Of a stretch of DNA of 7,182 nt, positions 6,531-7,182 are shown in pieces; within the stretch, counting starts at the first letter, position 1, and each line of letters starts with the position of its first letter. Position numbers and translations under genes: made by a program. This DNA comes from Phycisphaerales bacterium (lineage in GTDB: Bacteria; Planctomycetota; Phycisphaerae; Phycisphaerales; UBA1924). The notes beneath the pieces are model-generated. The model ran no database searches. It saw only the letters and a list, made by a program, of their open reading frames with translations, and was not told where the DNA came from. The stretch spans positions 1-7,182 of the forward strand of contig JAESSR010000116.1 in NCBI GenBank assembly GCA_016764015.1, in the 5' to 3' direction.

Positions 6531-7110
6531 CTGATGAGTCCTCCTTGATGTACTCCCGCACCATGGTACGAATGCGTGACCATCGTTTCCTCGCCGCAGC
6601 GGGTGTCATATTCATCGTCCTTGCGATGTCTGCCAGAGATAGATCACGCCCCCTCAAAAGTATGATTTCTCGATCGATCGGATCAGTAATCATCTCACCT
6701 ATCCGATTGAGTTCTTCAGATGCTATGACTCGTTGTTCGATTGCCGGTGATGAAACATGATCTTTCATCACTTGTGCAATCCGCTCACGGGCTGTTAATC
6801 CTCGAGATTTTTGGGATTTTTCCAATATTGTCCGCTCAATAACCCCATGAACGAAGGCATAAAACTGCCTCTCGTTCTGAGCTTCAAGGCTCCCCTGGTG
6901 AATCGCATGATCAATCCGCCTCAATGATGTGGAGAGGATGTCATCGGTATCGGTCACCCTTCGGGCATCATCACCCAACAAGCTATGAATCCGACTCAAT
7001 AGTGTGGCTCTTTGTTGCTCAACAAGCTGCGCAGCGTGTGCTCGTTGATATTCCGCGCCTTGATTCTGTGGAAAATGGCTCTCGTTAGATGGGGTTTCTG
7101 TGTTGTTCAT
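6517..7110 (-). CDS. ECF-like sigma-70 family factor partnered with the Ser/Thr kinase
   Basis: A 197-aa protein. Residues 1-25 are a polar tail. Residues about 28-105 have a sigma region 2 layout: the D-x-x-D-L-x-Q-E-like segment DTDDILSTSLRRID at 54-67, then FYAFVHGVIERTILEKSQK at 83-101. Region 4 is clearer, about 131-190: EELNRIGEMI, DREIILLRGRDLSLADIA and MTPAAARKRWSRIR, a helix-turn-helix of the sigma-70 r4 type that would read the -35 element. There is no region 1.1 or 3, as in ECF factors. It probably directs RNA polymerase to a specific regulon. No anti-sigma gene is adjacent; the overlapping downstream kinase suggests phosphorylation control, known for planctomycete and Vibrio sigma/kinase pairs. 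The ATG at 7110 lacks a Shine-Dalgarno sequence. Region 2 similarity is weaker than region 4. Confidence 0.85.
   Translation of the reverse strand: MNNTETPSNESHFPQNQGAEYQRAHAAQLVEQQRATLLSRIHSLLGDDARRVTDTDDILSTSLRRIDHAIHQGSLEAQNERQFYAFVHGVIERTILEKSQKSRGLTARERIAQVMKDHVSSPAIEQRVIASEELNRIGEMITDPIDREIILLRGRDLSLADIARTMNMTPAAARKRWSRIRTMVREYIKEDSSDEDR
6540..6546 (-). promoter_or_regulatory. Ribosome binding site of the kinase, inside the sigma gene
   Basis: AAGGAGG on the minus strand, 9 nt before the kinase ATG at 6530-6528. It lies inside the last codons of the sigma coding sequence, which fits translational coupling of the two proteins. Confidence 0.75.
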
Positions 7111-7182
7111 GAAAAATTTTCTGATTTATCTGAAACTCTTGTCACACCACGCCTCTGAGCGTCCATCTGAGAGTGAGGGCAA
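7111..7182 (-). promoter_or_regulatory. Upstream region of the sigma/kinase unit, promoter not resolved
   Basis: These 72 nt precede the sigma gene and run to the window edge. Minus-strand GATAAA (7125-7130) could be a -10 box, leaving a leader of only about 8-10 nt, but no convincing -35 lies at the right distance. The pentamer TCAGA (minus strand) occurs four times, at 7120-7124, 7129-7133, 7154-7158 and 7166-7170, and could be a binding site series. No ribosome binding site is seen before the ATG. Confidence 0.3.

Noticed and set aside
7154..7171. Possible hairpin in the CTCTGAG...CTGAGAG stretch upstream of the sigma gene
   Set aside because: The two arms are direct, not inverted, copies of TCTGAG, so they do not pair.

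Overview
The window is a compact bacterial chromosome segment, about 95% coding, with no mobile element, tRNA, rRNA or CRISPR array that I can see. It most resembles Planctomycetota, probably Phycisphaerae. The grounds are a small sigma factor overlapping a membrane Ser/Thr kinase, a short stand-alone zinc-ribbon protein, moderately GC-rich CGATC-laden DNA, and planctomycete-like variants in CdsA. This is inference from gene content, not a database match.

Layout: (i) Positions 1-191 (+) are the 3' end of ruvB. (ii) Positions 215-4173 (-) form a tight four-gene cluster, transcribed right to left: purA, uppS, cdsA, then a coiled-coil CdsZ/DUF164-like protein. Gaps are 21, 17 and 48 nt, so an operon is likely. 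uppS and cdsA are the familiar lipid-carrier/phospholipid pair: UppS makes the polyprenyl carrier for peptidoglycan and CdsA makes CDP-diacylglycerol. PurA supplies the first committed AMP step. (iii) Positions 4174-4377 are a divergent intergenic region holding an inverted GTACCGAT(A/T)AT pair. (iv) Positions 4378-4551 (+) encode a 57-aa zinc-ribbon protein. (v) Positions 4580-4612 are a strong hairpin terminator between convergent genes. (vi) Positions 4653-7110 (-) are a two-gene signalling unit: an ECF-like sigma factor followed, with a 14-nt overlap, by a transmembrane Ser/Thr kinase. It looks more AT-rich than the purA side.

The best candidate for something under-described is the sigma/kinase pair, a probable phosphorylation-controlled sigma switch with no visible anti-sigma factor. 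The kinase has unrecognised regions before its catalytic domain and after its membrane span. The second is the CdsZ-like protein, whose zinc ribbon has lost three of the four expected cysteines. The remaining genes are ordinary housekeeping functions.
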